A stretch of DNA of 64,000 nt. Origin: Scandinavium vulneris_A. Lineage in GTDB: Bacteria > Pseudomonadota > Gammaproteobacteria > Enterobacterales > Enterobacteriaceae. Below, piece after piece: positions 18,828-28,069 of the stretch. The notes under the pieces are model-generated. The model had not been told where the DNA came from and did not search any database. It saw only the letters and a program-made list of their open reading frames with translations. The DNA is taken from contig JBKGRZ010000004.1 in NCBI GenBank assembly GCA_046518185.1, positions 434,001-498,000 of the forward strand, given 5' to 3'. Every line of letters begins with the position of its first letter. Positions within the stretch are counted from its first letter, which is position 1. Both the position numbers and the translations under genes were made by a program.

Positions 18828-19113
18828 CTTTGACCTCCAGTTGTCATTGCGTAGAGAAAAATATTCCTGCCGGGAAACTTAAAACGAAATTCAACGTAAA
18901 GACAAGATAAAGAGTATGGATATTAACGTTGCGCCACGTCAGGGCAGTAAAAAACGACACGCCTCGACAGGCTGAACCTCTTTCAGATCACATAAAGTAA
19001 AAAACATAAGAAATTAGTCAAAAATCATAATGGAAAGCTTTTCCCGGACTGTGCAAAAAATAACGCCACATAAGAAACCGGTTGCACATTTTAATACTGA
19101 AGGGGATTTTATC

Positions 19114-20502
19114 GTGGCAGGAGTAAAGTTATCCGTCAGAGAAAAAGTCGGCTACAGCCTCGGCGATGCCGCCAGTCATATTGTTTTTGATTCCTCGGTG
19201 GCCATTCTGGCCTGGTACTACACCGATATATATGGATTACCACCAGCGGTGATGGGCACCATGTTTTTACTGGTTCGCATACTCGATGCGATTACCGACC
19301 CGATTATGGGGGCCATTGCTGATGCAACCGCCACCCGTTGGGGGCGCTTCCGTCCGTGGCTGTTAGCCATCTGCGTACCTTTCGCAGTGAGCTGCGTGCT
19401 GGTTTATTCCATACCGAGTTTCTCAGACAGTGGAAAAGTAGTCTATGCCGTCGCGGCCTATATATTTATGACACTAATGTATACCGCAATTAATATTCCC
19501 TATTGCTCATTAGGCGCTGCACTGACCACCGATCCGCAGGAAAGTCTTTCTCTGCAATCCTGGCGTTTTGCCATTACCCCAATTGGCGGGGCATTAGGCA
19601 CTGCATTTATTTTGCCGCTGGCAGATTTTCTTTATCCCGCCGACCGAGCGACCGGGGTTCAAGTGGCGATGGCGATATTTGGCGTGATTGGCTGCCTGAT
19701 GTTCATCGTCTGTTTCTTTACCACCAAAGAGCGTGTTCAGCCAATTAAAGAAGAAAATCTGAATATTGCCCGCGATATGAAAATTCTGTTCCGTAACGAT
19801 CAGTGGCGGATATTATCGGTTTATAACTTCACGATGCTGGTGGCGGTGGTGATCCGCGGCGGGGCGGTGGTCTATTTCGTTAATAGTGTCCTGAGCGAAG
19901 GGGCCGATATCATCAGCTGGTTTATGCTCGGCGGCATGTTTGCCTCGATGTTTGGGTCGGTGCTGGCTAAACCATTTGGCACCCGTTTCTGCAAAGTGAA
20001 GCTCTCATTCTGGATAAACCTGCTCAATGCCGCCCTGGGCGTGGTGTGCTTTATGCTGCCAATGAATTACTGGGTGATCCCGCTGTTCGCGCATATTCTG
20101 ATCCAGCTGGTACAGGGCGGCAACGCGGCTATTCAGTGGTCAATGATCACCGATGCCAATAACTACGGTGAATGGAAAACCCAACGCCGTATTACCGGTA
20201 TGAACGTGGCGGCCAATATCTTTGTTATCAAACTCGGGGTGGCGGTCGGCGGGGCTATCCTGGGCTGGGTGCTGGCATATTATGGCTATGCTTCCAGCAG
20301 CAAGGTGCAATCGTCCGAAGCGCTGTACGGTATCGTGCTACTGTTCTCAGTTATTCCGTCGGTGTTCTATCTACTGACCGCCATTGCCATCAAGTTCTAC
20401 AGCCTGACGGAAGCCCGAATGAACGAGGTGGTGGCCGACCTCAATCGCGGCGTGTTTGCCGAAACGGCGGAGACAACGGAAACCTCTTCCGTTACCCCAT
20501 AA
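19114..20502 (+). CDS. GPH-family sugar:cation symporter
   Basis: This is an inner-membrane symporter of the glycoside-pentoside-hexuronide family, similar to E. coli YicJ/YagG. The 462-residue product has 12 hydrophobic segments and the family motifs EKVGYSLGDAASH, LDAITDPIMGAIADAT and RWGRFRPWLL. The open frame reaches back to an ATG at 19030, but the GTG at 19114 with AAGGGG 8-9 bases upstream gives the normal start just before the first conserved motif. No glycosidase is adjacent, so the substrate is unknown. It diverges from yjiH across about 286 bases. Confidence 0.85.
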   Translation: MAGVKLSVREKVGYSLGDAASHIVFDSSVAILAWYYTDIYGLPPAVMGTMFLLVRILDAITDPIMGAIADATATRWGRFRPWLLAICVPFAVSCVLVYSIPSFSDSGKVVYAVAAYIFMTLMYTAINIPYCSLGAALTTDPQESLSLQSWRFAITPIGGALGTAFILPLADFLYPADRATGVQVAMAIFGVIGCLMFIVCFFTTKERVQPIKEENLNIARDMKILFRNDQWRILSVYNFTMLVAVVIRGGAVVYFVNSVLSEGADIISWFMLGGMFASMFGSVLAKPFGTRFCKVKLSFWINLLNAALGVVCFMLPMNYWVIPLFAHILIQLVQGGNAAIQWSMITDANNYGEWKTQRRITGMNVAANIFVIKLGVAVGGAILGWVLAYYGYASSSKVQSSEALYGIVLLFSVIPSVFYLLTAIAIKFYSLTEARMNEVVADLNRGVFAETAETTETSSVTP

Positions 20503-20597
20503 GCCACGATGTTCATCTGTTTATCGTTTTTCTGTCATTAAAGCGTCACGCGCAGCGTTGTTAATAACCACGGCAAAACAAGCAACGTGGAACTCTT

Positions 20598-21440
20598 ATG
20601 AACAACGCTCGCGCACTCTTTTCCCTGAACGATTATCCGGTCCAGCCGCAGATTATTCACGCCCATCAGCGCAAAGTGCTGAGCGTGAACCACCTCTGTA
20701 AGTCGTACAACGCCCACCAGACGGTGCTGAACGACATTAACTTTGACCTTCATGCAGGCGAAATGGTGGGGATCGTCGGGCGTTCGGGAGCGGGCAAATC
20801 CACGCTGCTGCACGTGCTGAACGGCACCCATCCGGCCACTTCCGGCGAGCTGCTGAGCTACCCGGAAGTGGGCACGCCGCGCGATGTCTCTGGCCTCAGC
20901 GGTCGCGCCCTGAATCAATGGCGCAGCGAATGCGGGATGATTTTCCAGGATTTCTGCCTGGTGCCGCGTCTCGATGTGCTGACCAACGTCTTACTCGGCC
21001 GTCTGAGCCAGACCTCCACGCTCAAATCCCTGTTTAAAGTATTCTCCGACGAGGACCGCGCTCGCGCCATTGCGCTGCTCGAATGGATGAACATGCTGCC
21101 ACACGCGCTTCAGCGAGCGGAAAACCTCTCCGGTGGACAGATGCAGCGGGTGGCAATTTGCCGGGCGCTGATTCAGAACCCTTCGATACTGCTGGCCGAC
21201 GAACCGGTAGCTTCGCTCGACCCGAAAAACACCCAACGCATCATGAACGTGCTGCGGGAAGTGAGCGAGCAGGGCATTAGCGTGATGGTCAACCTGCACT
21301 CGATCGAACTGGTGAAATCTTACTGCACCCGCGCGATCGGGATCGCACAGGGACAAATCGTGTTTGACGGCCATCCGGACTTACTCAGCCTGGATGTTCT
21401 GCAACAGCTCTATGGCGATGAAATCAGCCAGCTTCATTAA
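20598..21440 (+). CDS. phnC: Phosphonate-type ABC transporter ATPase
   Basis: This is the cytoplasmic ATPase of a PhnC-family importer. In its 280 residues are Walker A (GRSGAGKST), the signature LSGGQMQR, Walker B (ILLADEP) and the switch histidine in VNLHS. About 25 extra residues precede the ABC domain. It begins a four-gene set with phnD and two phnE genes, spaced 24, 59 and -4 bases. There are no C-P lyase (phnG-M) or phosphonatase genes in the window, so the set is a stand-alone importer for phosphonate, phosphite or a related anion; the exact substrate is inferred. Confidence 0.88.
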   Translation: MNNARALFSLNDYPVQPQIIHAHQRKVLSVNHLCKSYNAHQTVLNDINFDLHAGEMVGIVGRSGAGKSTLLHVLNGTHPATSGELLSYPEVGTPRDVSGLSGRALNQWRSECGMIFQDFCLVPRLDVLTNVLLGRLSQTSTLKSLFKVFSDEDRARAIALLEWMNMLPHALQRAENLSGGQMQRVAICRALIQNPSILLADEPVASLDPKNTQRIMNVLREVSEQGISVMVNLHSIELVKSYCTRAIGIAQGQIVFDGHPDLLSLDVLQQLYGDEISQLH

Positions 21441-21464
21441 TCCTCAACACAGACAACACGGGCA

Positions 21465-22409
21465 ATGATAATGAATAAGCACATGACGAGCGCATTACGT
21501 TTTTCCGCGATGATGGCAGGGCTGCTGGTGGCAGGGCAAGCCGCGGCGGATCAACCGAAAGAGCTGAATCTGGGTATTCTGGGCGGACAAAATGCCACCC
21601 AGCAGATTGGCGATAACCAGTGCGTGAAGGATTTTCTCGACAAGGAACTGAGCGTCGACACCAAGCTGCGTAATTCCTCAGACTACTCTGGCGTCATCCA
21701 GGGCCTGCTTGGCGGTAAAGTGGACGTGGTACTGAGCATGTCGCCGTCATCCTATGCATCGGTGTACATCAACAACCCGAAAGCGGTGGATATCGTTGGT
21801 ATCGCGGTGGACGACAAAGATCAGTCGCGCGGCTACCACTCGGTGGTAATCGTCAAAGCCGACAGCCCGTACAAAACCCTTGATGACCTGAAGGGCAAGT
21901 CCTTCGGTATGGCTGACCCGGATTCCACTTCCGGCTTCCTGATCCCAAACCAGGCATTCAAGAAGAAATTCGGCGGCACCACCGATAACAAATACAACAA
22001 CTTCTTCTCCAGCGTCACCTTCTCAGGCGGCCACGAGCAGGACATTCTCGGCGTGCTGAACGGTCAGTTCGCGGGCGCGGTGACCTGGGCTTCTATGGTC
22101 GGTGACTACAACGATGGTTACTCCGCCGGGGCGTTTAACCGCCTGATCCGCATGGACCATCCGGACCTGATGAAAAACATCCGTATCATCTGGCAATCGC
22201 CGTTGATTCCTAACGGCCCAATCCTGGTGAGCAACAGTCTGCCGCCGGAATTCAAAGCCAAAGTGGTCGATGCGGTGAAGAAACTGGATAAAGAAGACCA
22301 CGCGTGCTTTATCAAAGCGATGGGCGGCACCCAGCATATTGGTCCGGCTAGCGTGGCGGATTTCCAGCAGATTATCGACATGAAACGCGAGCTGGTTAAC
22401 GCCCGTTAA
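21465..22409 (+). CDS. phnD: Phosphonate-type ABC transporter substrate-binding protein
   Basis: The periplasmic binding protein of the importer. The 314-residue product has a signal peptide ending near GQAAA (about residue 28) and a PhnD-family two-lobe fold. The DPDSTSGFLIPNQAF block and the GGHEQDI segment correspond to the phosphonate-binding Ser-Thr and His/Glu regions of E. coli PhnD. It has two adjacent ATG codons (21465 and 21471); the second is equally plausible. It is shorter and divergent from E. coli PhnD (338 residues), so ligand preference may differ. Confidence 0.87.
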   Translation: MIMNKHMTSALRFSAMMAGLLVAGQAAADQPKELNLGILGGQNATQQIGDNQCVKDFLDKELSVDTKLRNSSDYSGVIQGLLGGKVDVVLSMSPSSYASVYINNPKAVDIVGIAVDDKDQSRGYHSVVIVKADSPYKTLDDLKGKSFGMADPDSTSGFLIPNQAFKKKFGGTTDNKYNNFFSSVTFSGGHEQDILGVLNGQFAGAVTWASMVGDYNDGYSAGAFNRLIRMDHPDLMKNIRIIWQSPLIPNGPILVSNSLPPEFKAKVVDAVKKLDKEDHACFIKAMGGTQHIGPASVADFQQIIDMKRELVNAR

Positions 22410-22468
22410 TCAGGCCCTTTCATCTCCCCCGCGAAGTGTGCGGGGGAGCGTGCATCCCGCGAGTGAAC

Positions 22469-23335
22469 ATGCAGAATACAGAATTTGAACACTACTACCA
22501 GCAGGTGAAAATGCGCCAGACGCGCGACACCGTGACCTGGTCCGCCTTACTGCTGGTCCTCTATTTTGCCGCCGGACAGGCCGCAGAATTTAATCTCATC
22601 ACTATCTGGCATTCGCTGCCGAACTTCTTCGATTACATGCTGGAAACCGTGCCGACGCTGCACACCAGCCAGCTGTTCGGGGATGTTCACACCAAAGGGT
22701 CGCTGGCCTACTGGGGCTATCGTCTGCCCGTTCAACTGCCGCTAATTTGGGAAACCTTACAGCTGGCGCTGGCGGCGACCCTGGTTGCCGTAGCGATAGC
22801 GACTGTCCTCGCGTTTCTCGCCGCCCGCAACGCCTGGGCCCCCGCCGGGCTGCGCTTCGGTATTCGCGCCCTGGTGGCGTTCCTGCGCACCATGCCGGAA
22901 CTGGCCTGGGCGGTGATTTTCGTGATGGCGTTTGGCATCGGGGCAATTCCAGGATTTCTGGCTCTGACCCTGCACACTATCGGCAGCCTGACCAAACTGT
23001 TTTATGAGGCGATTGAAAGCGCGCAGAACAAACCGGTTCGCGGCCTGACCGCCTGTGGCGCCACGCCGTTGCAGCGAATGCGCTTCGCCCTCTGGCCGCA
23101 GGTCAAACCGATTTTTCTCTCCTATGCCTTCATGCGTTTTGAAATCAACTTCCGCTCATCGACCATTCTGGGTCTGGTGGGGGCGGGCGGGATTGGTCAG
23201 GAGCTGATGACCAACATCAAACTCGACCGCTACGACCAGGTGAGCATGACGCTGTTGCTGATTGTTGTCGTGGTCTCGATTCTGGACACGCTTTCTGGCC
23301 GACTGCGCCAGCGGGTTCTGGAGGGAAAAAAATGA
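22469..23335 (+). CDS. phnE: Phosphonate-type ABC permease subunit 1
   Basis: An inner-membrane permease of the PhnE family, 288 residues, with about six membrane segments. The EAA loop is visible as FYEAIESAQNKPVRGLTACGATPLQR, with GLVGAGGIGQEL near the C-terminus. The open frame extends 11 codons upstream to a GTG; the ATG at 22469 is preferred as it lies just before the hydrophilic MQNTEFEHYY start, but its ribosome site is weak. It overlaps the second permease by four bases (ATGA), so the two are translationally coupled. Confidence 0.86.
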   Translation: MQNTEFEHYYQQVKMRQTRDTVTWSALLLVLYFAAGQAAEFNLITIWHSLPNFFDYMLETVPTLHTSQLFGDVHTKGSLAYWGYRLPVQLPLIWETLQLALAATLVAVAIATVLAFLAARNAWAPAGLRFGIRALVAFLRTMPELAWAVIFVMAFGIGAIPGFLALTLHTIGSLTKLFYEAIESAQNKPVRGLTACGATPLQRMRFALWPQVKPIFLSYAFMRFEINFRSSTILGLVGAGGIGQELMTNIKLDRYDQVSMTLLLIVVVVSILDTLSGRLRQRVLEGKK

Positions 23336-24213
23336 AACACTGGCAGGCGGTCACCGACACCGAGCATTATCGTGAAGAACATGCTGAGTTATTCCGCGCC
23401 CAGGGCCGCTATCTGCGTCATCTGGCGCTGCTGGGGCTGGCGGTAGGGCTGTATTACGTCTGGTTCTTCATTCAGTTTGGTATCAGCTATGAACAGCTCA
23501 CCACCGGGATGCAGCAGCTTGGGCGCTACTTCTTCCGTATGTTCGTCTGGCATGATTTTCTCAACTGGCCATTCGGCTACTATTTCAGTCAGATTGGCAT
23601 CACCCTGGCGATCGTTTTCTCCGGCACTCTCACCGCCACGATAATAGCCTTGTTGCTGTCGTTTCTCGCGGCGCGCAACGTGATGCGCGGCCCGGTCACG
23701 CGGTTCGTGGCGATGTTTATGCGTCGGCTGTTCGACCTGCTGCGCGGGATTGACATGGCTATCTGGGGGCTGATTTTCGTGCGGGCAGTGGGCTTAGGTC
23801 CGCTCGCCGGGGTACTGGCGATCATCATGCAGGACACCGGCTTGCTCGGGCGGTTATATGCCGAAGGGCATGAGGCGGTGGAGCGTTCGCCGGGCCGTGG
23901 CCTGACAGCGGTGGGTGCCAACGGATTGCAAAAACACCGCTTCGGCATCTTCACTCAATCGTTCCCGACCTTTCTTGCGCTGAGCCTGTATCAGCTTGAA
24001 TCCAACACCCGCTCCGCTGCGGTGCTCGGCTTTGTCGGCGCGGGCGGTATCGGGCTGATTTACGCTGAAAATATGCGTCTGTGGAATTGGGACGTGGTGA
24101 TGTTTATCACCTTGCTGCTGGTGGCAGTGGTGATGACCATGGATGCGCTGTCGTCGTGGCTGCGTCGCCGCTATATCACGGGGGCCATCGTTCCGCTTTA
24201 TAAAGCGGAGTAA
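23332..24213 (+). CDS. phnE: Phosphonate-type ABC permease subunit 2
   Basis: The second PhnE-family permease, 293 residues. The EAA loop reads LYAEGHEAVERSPGRGLTAVGANGLQK and GFVGAGGIGLIY follows. It starts with an ATG overlapping the stop of permease 1. Two distinct permeases suggest a heterodimeric channel, whereas E. coli K-12 relies on a single phnE. It is the last gene of the set; a hairpin follows at 24228-24259. Confidence 0.86.
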   Translation: MKHWQAVTDTEHYREEHAELFRAQGRYLRHLALLGLAVGLYYVWFFIQFGISYEQLTTGMQQLGRYFFRMFVWHDFLNWPFGYYFSQIGITLAIVFSGTLTATIIALLLSFLAARNVMRGPVTRFVAMFMRRLFDLLRGIDMAIWGLIFVRAVGLGPLAGVLAIIMQDTGLLGRLYAEGHEAVERSPGRGLTAVGANGLQKHRFGIFTQSFPTFLALSLYQLESNTRSAAVLGFVGAGGIGLIYAENMRLWNWDVVMFITLLLVAVVMTMDALSSWLRRRYITGAIVPLYKAE

Positions 24214-24227
24214 CCGCCGTTTTGCAT

Positions 24228-24259
24228 CGGGCGAACGCCTAACAAAAAACGTTCGCCCG
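24228..24259. terminator. Hairpin between phnE and the convergent iclR-type gene
   Basis: A perfect 10-bp stem (CGGGCGAACG / CGTTCGCCCG) with a 12-base A-rich loop lies 15 bases after the phn operon. No clear T run follows on either strand, so it may act as a weak terminator or an RNA-stabilising hairpin. Confidence 0.55.
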
Positions 24260-24274
24260 GCAAGGTGGAGACAC

Positions 24275-25045
24275 TCAATCCGCCGTTTTAAACGCCAGCC
24301 AGAAAGGATCGCCTACGCGTTTTCCAACCTGGCTGGCGGCATCTCTTACCGCAATCCCCAGTCTGGCGATTAGGCTTTCGTTAAGTTCATCCCGAGGAAT
24401 GGCGAGGCCAAAGCCATAACCCTGCCCGGTTGCAGGGTCGACGACCGCCGCTGAGATCCCGGCCGTATCCGAAATGTACTCTCCCCGTGAGAGTGACCAC
24501 CCGTTCAATTTAATTTGTTCAATGCGTGCAGATAATTCGCTCAGCGAACGGGGGGCGTGGCCTCTGGCATCGTCGAAATGTTCTGGCAGGCGTGACAATA
24601 ATTCACTGCTGCTCAGACCGGCCATCAGTGCGCGACCCGCGGCGCTTGACCATGCCGGAGCGCGGCTGCCGGGTGGGGTGTAAACCTGAAGCGACCGCGA
24701 ACCGGTACGCATATGGATAACCAACGCATCGGCATTATCCAGCACATTAATATAGCCGGTATAACCCGACTGCCGTACCAGGGTGGCCAGTGCCTCCTCC
24801 AGCAGGGAAGAGGTAGAGTGCGCGGCGCGAAACTGCCATGACGCCTCCATCACCACGTTGCCCGGTCGATATGCCCGTGTGACCGGGTCCCGCTCCAGAA
24901 AGCCATATTCCGCCATCATGCTCAGCGTTCTTGAGACAGAACTTTTAGGCAACCCCAGCTCGGTGGTGACATCCGTCACCGTCACATCACGTTGTAAGCG
25001 CGCAATCAGCAGTAAGACGTCTCGCGCGTTGGCCAGTGTACTCAT
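24275..25045 (-). CDS. IclR-family transcriptional regulator
   Basis: A 256-residue regulator with an N-terminal IclR winged helix (about 1-75, including TTELGLPKSSVSRTLSMM) and a C-terminal effector-binding domain with the SSAAGRALMAGLS motif. The open frame runs 63 codons further upstream, but the ATG at 25045 with AAGGA seven bases before gives the normal IclR length. It is divergent from the OPT transporter, and a perfect palindrome (25151-25167) sits between them, so it probably controls the OPT/DUF917 pair. The inducer is unknown. Confidence 0.9.
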   Translation of the reverse strand: MSTLANARDVLLLIARLQRDVTVTDVTTELGLPKSSVSRTLSMMAEYGFLERDPVTRAYRPGNVVMEASWQFRAAHSTSSLLEEALATLVRQSGYTGYINVLDNADALVIHMRTGSRSLQVYTPPGSRAPAWSSAAGRALMAGLSSSELLSRLPEHFDDARGHAPRSLSELSARIEQIKLNGWSLSRGEYISDTAGISAAVVDPATGQGYGFGLAIPRDELNESLIARLGIAVRDAASQVGKRVGDPFWLAFKTAD

Positions 25046-25150
25046 TCTTTTGTCCTTAGAGGCATGCAAGCTCAGCCCTGATTCAGGGTGCCAGATGCTT
25101 GACATAGTAACAAGACAATAACATATTGATGTTCTAAATATTACAACATA

Positions 25151-25167
25151 GTTCCATATTATGGAAC
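25151..25167. promoter_or_regulatory. Perfect palindrome, probable IclR-family operator
   Basis: GTTCCATA-T-TATGGAAC is a perfect 8-bp inverted repeat with a one-base centre, in the A+T-rich gap between the divergent iclR-type and OPT genes. Its inner TTCCA/TGGAA arms resemble short IclR-family operators. It lies 106 bases from the regulator start and 59 from the transporter start. Confidence 0.62.
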
Positions 25168-25225
25168 AAGCGCAAAACAACAACCAGAACAAAGCCCGGT
25201 TTTGTTCATCAGCTGGAGCAACATC

Positions 25226-26839
25226 ATGACGCACTCATCCTCCTCAGCAGAGGAGCCCATTGGCGTGGACGATCCCCATCCGCACTATGCGCATCCCAAA
25301 GCGCTGGCACCGGCGAATTTTCTGCTGGTCAGCCTGCTCAGTTTCGTCGGCGCGATTATTGGTATTCAGATGCTGGCGAGTCTGGGGATCACCCCCAGCA
25401 CGTCGCTGATTGGTGCGCTCGCCGCGATGGCGCTTTCGCGTATTCCGTTTAAGTGCTTTCGTGGCTTTCGCTCAATACATGTGCAGAATCTGGCGCAAAC
25501 CAGTATTTCGTCGGCAACGTTTGGGGCGGCAAACAGTCTGTTTTTACCGATAGGGATCCCCTGGTTATTTGGGCTGCCGGAGATGGTGACCCCGATGCTG
25601 ATCGGGGTTAGCCTGGCGATGTTATTGGATGCCTGGCTGCTGTATCGCATGTTTGATACACCGGTGTTCCCCGCCAGCAGTCCCTGGCCGCCGGGTGTGG
25701 CCGCGGCAGAAGCGATTAAAGCTGGCGATAAAGGCGGTAAACAGGCCTGGACGTTGTTGGGCGGACTCTGCAGCGGCGCGCTGGGAGCGCTACTGCACTT
25801 GCCTATGTCGGCTTTCGGCGTCGCCCTGATTGGCGGATTCGGTGCCATGGCGGCTTTTGGCGTGGGTTTGCTGATTCGAGGTTACGGGCAACTGCTGACC
25901 GGAATGGATATCAACGCGCTCTACTTGCCGCACGGGATGATGATCGGGGCCGGGCTGATGGCGCTGTTACAGGTTTCACGCATCATCTTCCGTCAGGGCG
26001 GGCGGGGGGAGGCGACAACCGCTGCGCGACGTACTGGACAGGCCTTTCGTGTTGGAGGGCTAGGGTTTCTGGCCATTATGCTGCTGCTGACGCTCGGTAC
26101 CGGACTGTATAACCATATGTCGCCGCTGATGCTGGTGTGCTTTGTGTTGTACGGCGCTTTTGTGGCCTTTGTGCATGAAATTATCGTCGGCATCGCAGCC
26201 ATGCACTCGGGGTGGTTTCCGGCTTTTGCCGTGGCATTGATAACCCTGCTGATTGGCATGCTGCTTGGTTTTCCGCCCGAAGCTCTGGTGGTGCTGTCCG
26301 GTTTTTCCACTGCAACCGGCCCGGCGTTTGCCGATATGGGCTTCGATTTGAAAGCTGGCTATCTGCTGCGTAAAGGAGAGCATGCCTCACCTGAATTTGA
26401 ACTGCAGGGCCGTCGTGAGCAGCTTATCGCGGGGATGATCGGCTTTGTCGCCGCTATTATTGTGGTCGCCTTCAGTTACCGATTCTATTTTTCTGCCCAC
26501 CAGTTTGCCCCCATCAACGCGGCATATGTTGCTGCCATCAAAGCCGGGATCTCCGTTGATGCGGCACACAATCTGGCGCTGTGGGCCATCCCGGGCGCAT
26601 TACTCCAACTGTGTGGGGGCGCAAAACGCCAGCTCGGCGTGCTGTTTGCCACCGGATTGCTGATCAGCAGCCCTGCTGCGGGCTGGATGGTTGCCGCAGG
26701 ACTGATATTCCGCGTGGTGATTTCCCGTCTGGCGGGGGCTCGCCTTCGTGAACAAACAGAGGTCTTCGCCGGGGGTGTCATCGCCGGAGATGCTCTCCTG
26801 AATTTCTTTAGCGGTGCCATCGGCGCGCTACGTAAATAG
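25226..26839 (+). CDS. OPT/YSL-family oligopeptide-type transporter
   Basis: A 537-residue inner-membrane protein with about 14 hydrophobic segments, resembling the bacterial OPT/YSL family (peptide or metal-chelate uptake). The N-terminus is soluble and Ser/His-rich (residues 1-25). Segments such as HVQNLAQTSISSATFGAANSL and GLLIRGYGQLLTG fit the family. The ATG at 25226 is chosen because GGAG lies 8 bases ahead. The next gene, a DUF917 protein, follows after 28 bases. The substrate is not known. Confidence 0.8.
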   Translation: MTHSSSSAEEPIGVDDPHPHYAHPKALAPANFLLVSLLSFVGAIIGIQMLASLGITPSTSLIGALAAMALSRIPFKCFRGFRSIHVQNLAQTSISSATFGAANSLFLPIGIPWLFGLPEMVTPMLIGVSLAMLLDAWLLYRMFDTPVFPASSPWPPGVAAAEAIKAGDKGGKQAWTLLGGLCSGALGALLHLPMSAFGVALIGGFGAMAAFGVGLLIRGYGQLLTGMDINALYLPHGMMIGAGLMALLQVSRIIFRQGGRGEATTAARRTGQAFRVGGLGFLAIMLLLTLGTGLYNHMSPLMLVCFVLYGAFVAFVHEIIVGIAAMHSGWFPAFAVALITLLIGMLLGFPPEALVVLSGFSTATGPAFADMGFDLKAGYLLRKGEHASPEFELQGRREQLIAGMIGFVAAIIVVAFSYRFYFSAHQFAPINAAYVAAIKAGISVDAAHNLALWAIPGALLQLCGGAKRQLGVLFATGLLISSPAAGWMVAAGLIFRVVISRLAGARLREQTEVFAGGVIAGDALLNFFSGAIGALRK

Positions 26840-26867
26840 CCATCTTATCCGTACAGGGAACAGAACA

Positions 26868-27920
26868 ATGAGACGTAAATTGACAACAGATGATATTCAA
26901 GCCGCCATCTGGGGGGGGGCCATTCTGGGCGGCGGTGGCGGTGGGTTGTTGGCCGCAGGCGAAAAAGCGGCGCAGCTGGCATTGAGCGTGGGTGATGTGA
27001 ACTTGTGGAGCGCCGATGAGTTCTCCCCAAACGACTTGACTGCCACGGTGGCCCTGGTCGGTGCTCCGGCAGCACCTGACCCGTGCCTGAAACCGGCGCA
27101 TCTGATGCGGAGTATTGAACTGCTGCGCAGTGCATTACCTACCGGGCAGACACTGGTGGCACTGAACACCAATGAGAACGGTGCAGAAGCCACGGTGAAC
27201 GGCTGGTTTCATGCCGCGATGTGCGGCCTGCCGCTGATCGACCTCGCCTGTAACGGGCGTGCGCATCCTACCGGCACCATGGGCTCACTGGGGCTGCATG
27301 CTGAGGCGAATTTCCGTTCCTATCAGGCATGGGCCGGAGGCGCGGCAGAACGGTATGTTGAGGGGGTATCGCAAGGTGGCCTGGAGCAGGTGGCTGGGGT
27401 TGTGCGTCGCGCCTCCGTTGAAGCGGGAGGCATTGTCGCGGTGGCTCGTAATCCTGTCATGGTGCGGTATGCCTGCCAGCACGGCGCCCCGGGTGCAATT
27501 AGCCAGGCTATTCAGGTAGGGCAAACCTGGCTGGAAAGCGGAGTGGATGGCGTATTGTCGTTGCTGAAGGGGCGTGAAGTGGCGCGAGGCACTGTTTCGC
27601 GCTATCAGTGCGAACAGCAGGGCGGGCTGGATGTGGGATATATCGTGCTCGACGATGGGGGCAAGACAACGCTGCGCTTCATTAATGAATATATGCTGAT
27701 TGAACAAGAAAACAGGATTGGCGCACGCTTCCCGGACTTGCTGATGACCTTTGATGTCCAGGGAAAACCCGTGGTTTCGGCCCATGTCCGTGAAGGTATG
27801 GCGATTCAGGTGGTGCGTATTCCTGCAGACCAGTTGCTGTTGTCGAGGACGATGTATATGCCTGAGCTGTATCGCCCGCTCGAGGCACTGCTCAACCGTG
27901 AGTTTGCGCCCGCCCGCTGA
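26868..27920 (+). CDS. DUF917-family protein
   Basis: A 350-residue cytoplasmic protein of the DUF917 family. Visible landmarks are the glycine-rich N-terminal stretch GGAILGGGGGGLLAAGE, an NTNENGAEATVNGW block and the HPTGTMGSLGLH segment. DUF917 proteins often lie near hydantoinase/oxoprolinase and permease genes, but no catalytic role is firmly assigned. It follows the OPT gene by 28 bases and probably acts on the imported compound. The ATG at 26868 is chosen since the family motif begins about 15 residues later; earlier in-frame starts would overlap the OPT gene. Confidence 0.8.
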   Translation: MRRKLTTDDIQAAIWGGAILGGGGGGLLAAGEKAAQLALSVGDVNLWSADEFSPNDLTATVALVGAPAAPDPCLKPAHLMRSIELLRSALPTGQTLVALNTNENGAEATVNGWFHAAMCGLPLIDLACNGRAHPTGTMGSLGLHAEANFRSYQAWAGGAAERYVEGVSQGGLEQVAGVVRRASVEAGGIVAVARNPVMVRYACQHGAPGAISQAIQVGQTWLESGVDGVLSLLKGREVARGTVSRYQCEQQGGLDVGYIVLDDGGKTTLRFINEYMLIEQENRIGARFPDLLMTFDVQGKPVVSAHVREGMAIQVVRIPADQLLLSRTMYMPELYRPLEALLNREFAPAR

Positions 27921-28069
27921 TTCCGGCCGACCACGCAACAACAATTGTTGCTCCCGGGCGGGAAGGTTGCGCTTTCCGCCCGAAAAACTCCCGCCGGGAG
28001 TCGCTCCAATGGTATGATTACGCCCCTGTACGTCAGCCGCGAGCTGATATCAATGTAATTACCGGAATA

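Noticed and set aside
27937..27983. CAACAATTGTTG palindrome and following hairpin after the DUF917 gene as an operator or terminator
   Set aside because: The palindrome is short, the hairpin lacks a T run, and no regulator gene sits near; not enough to call.
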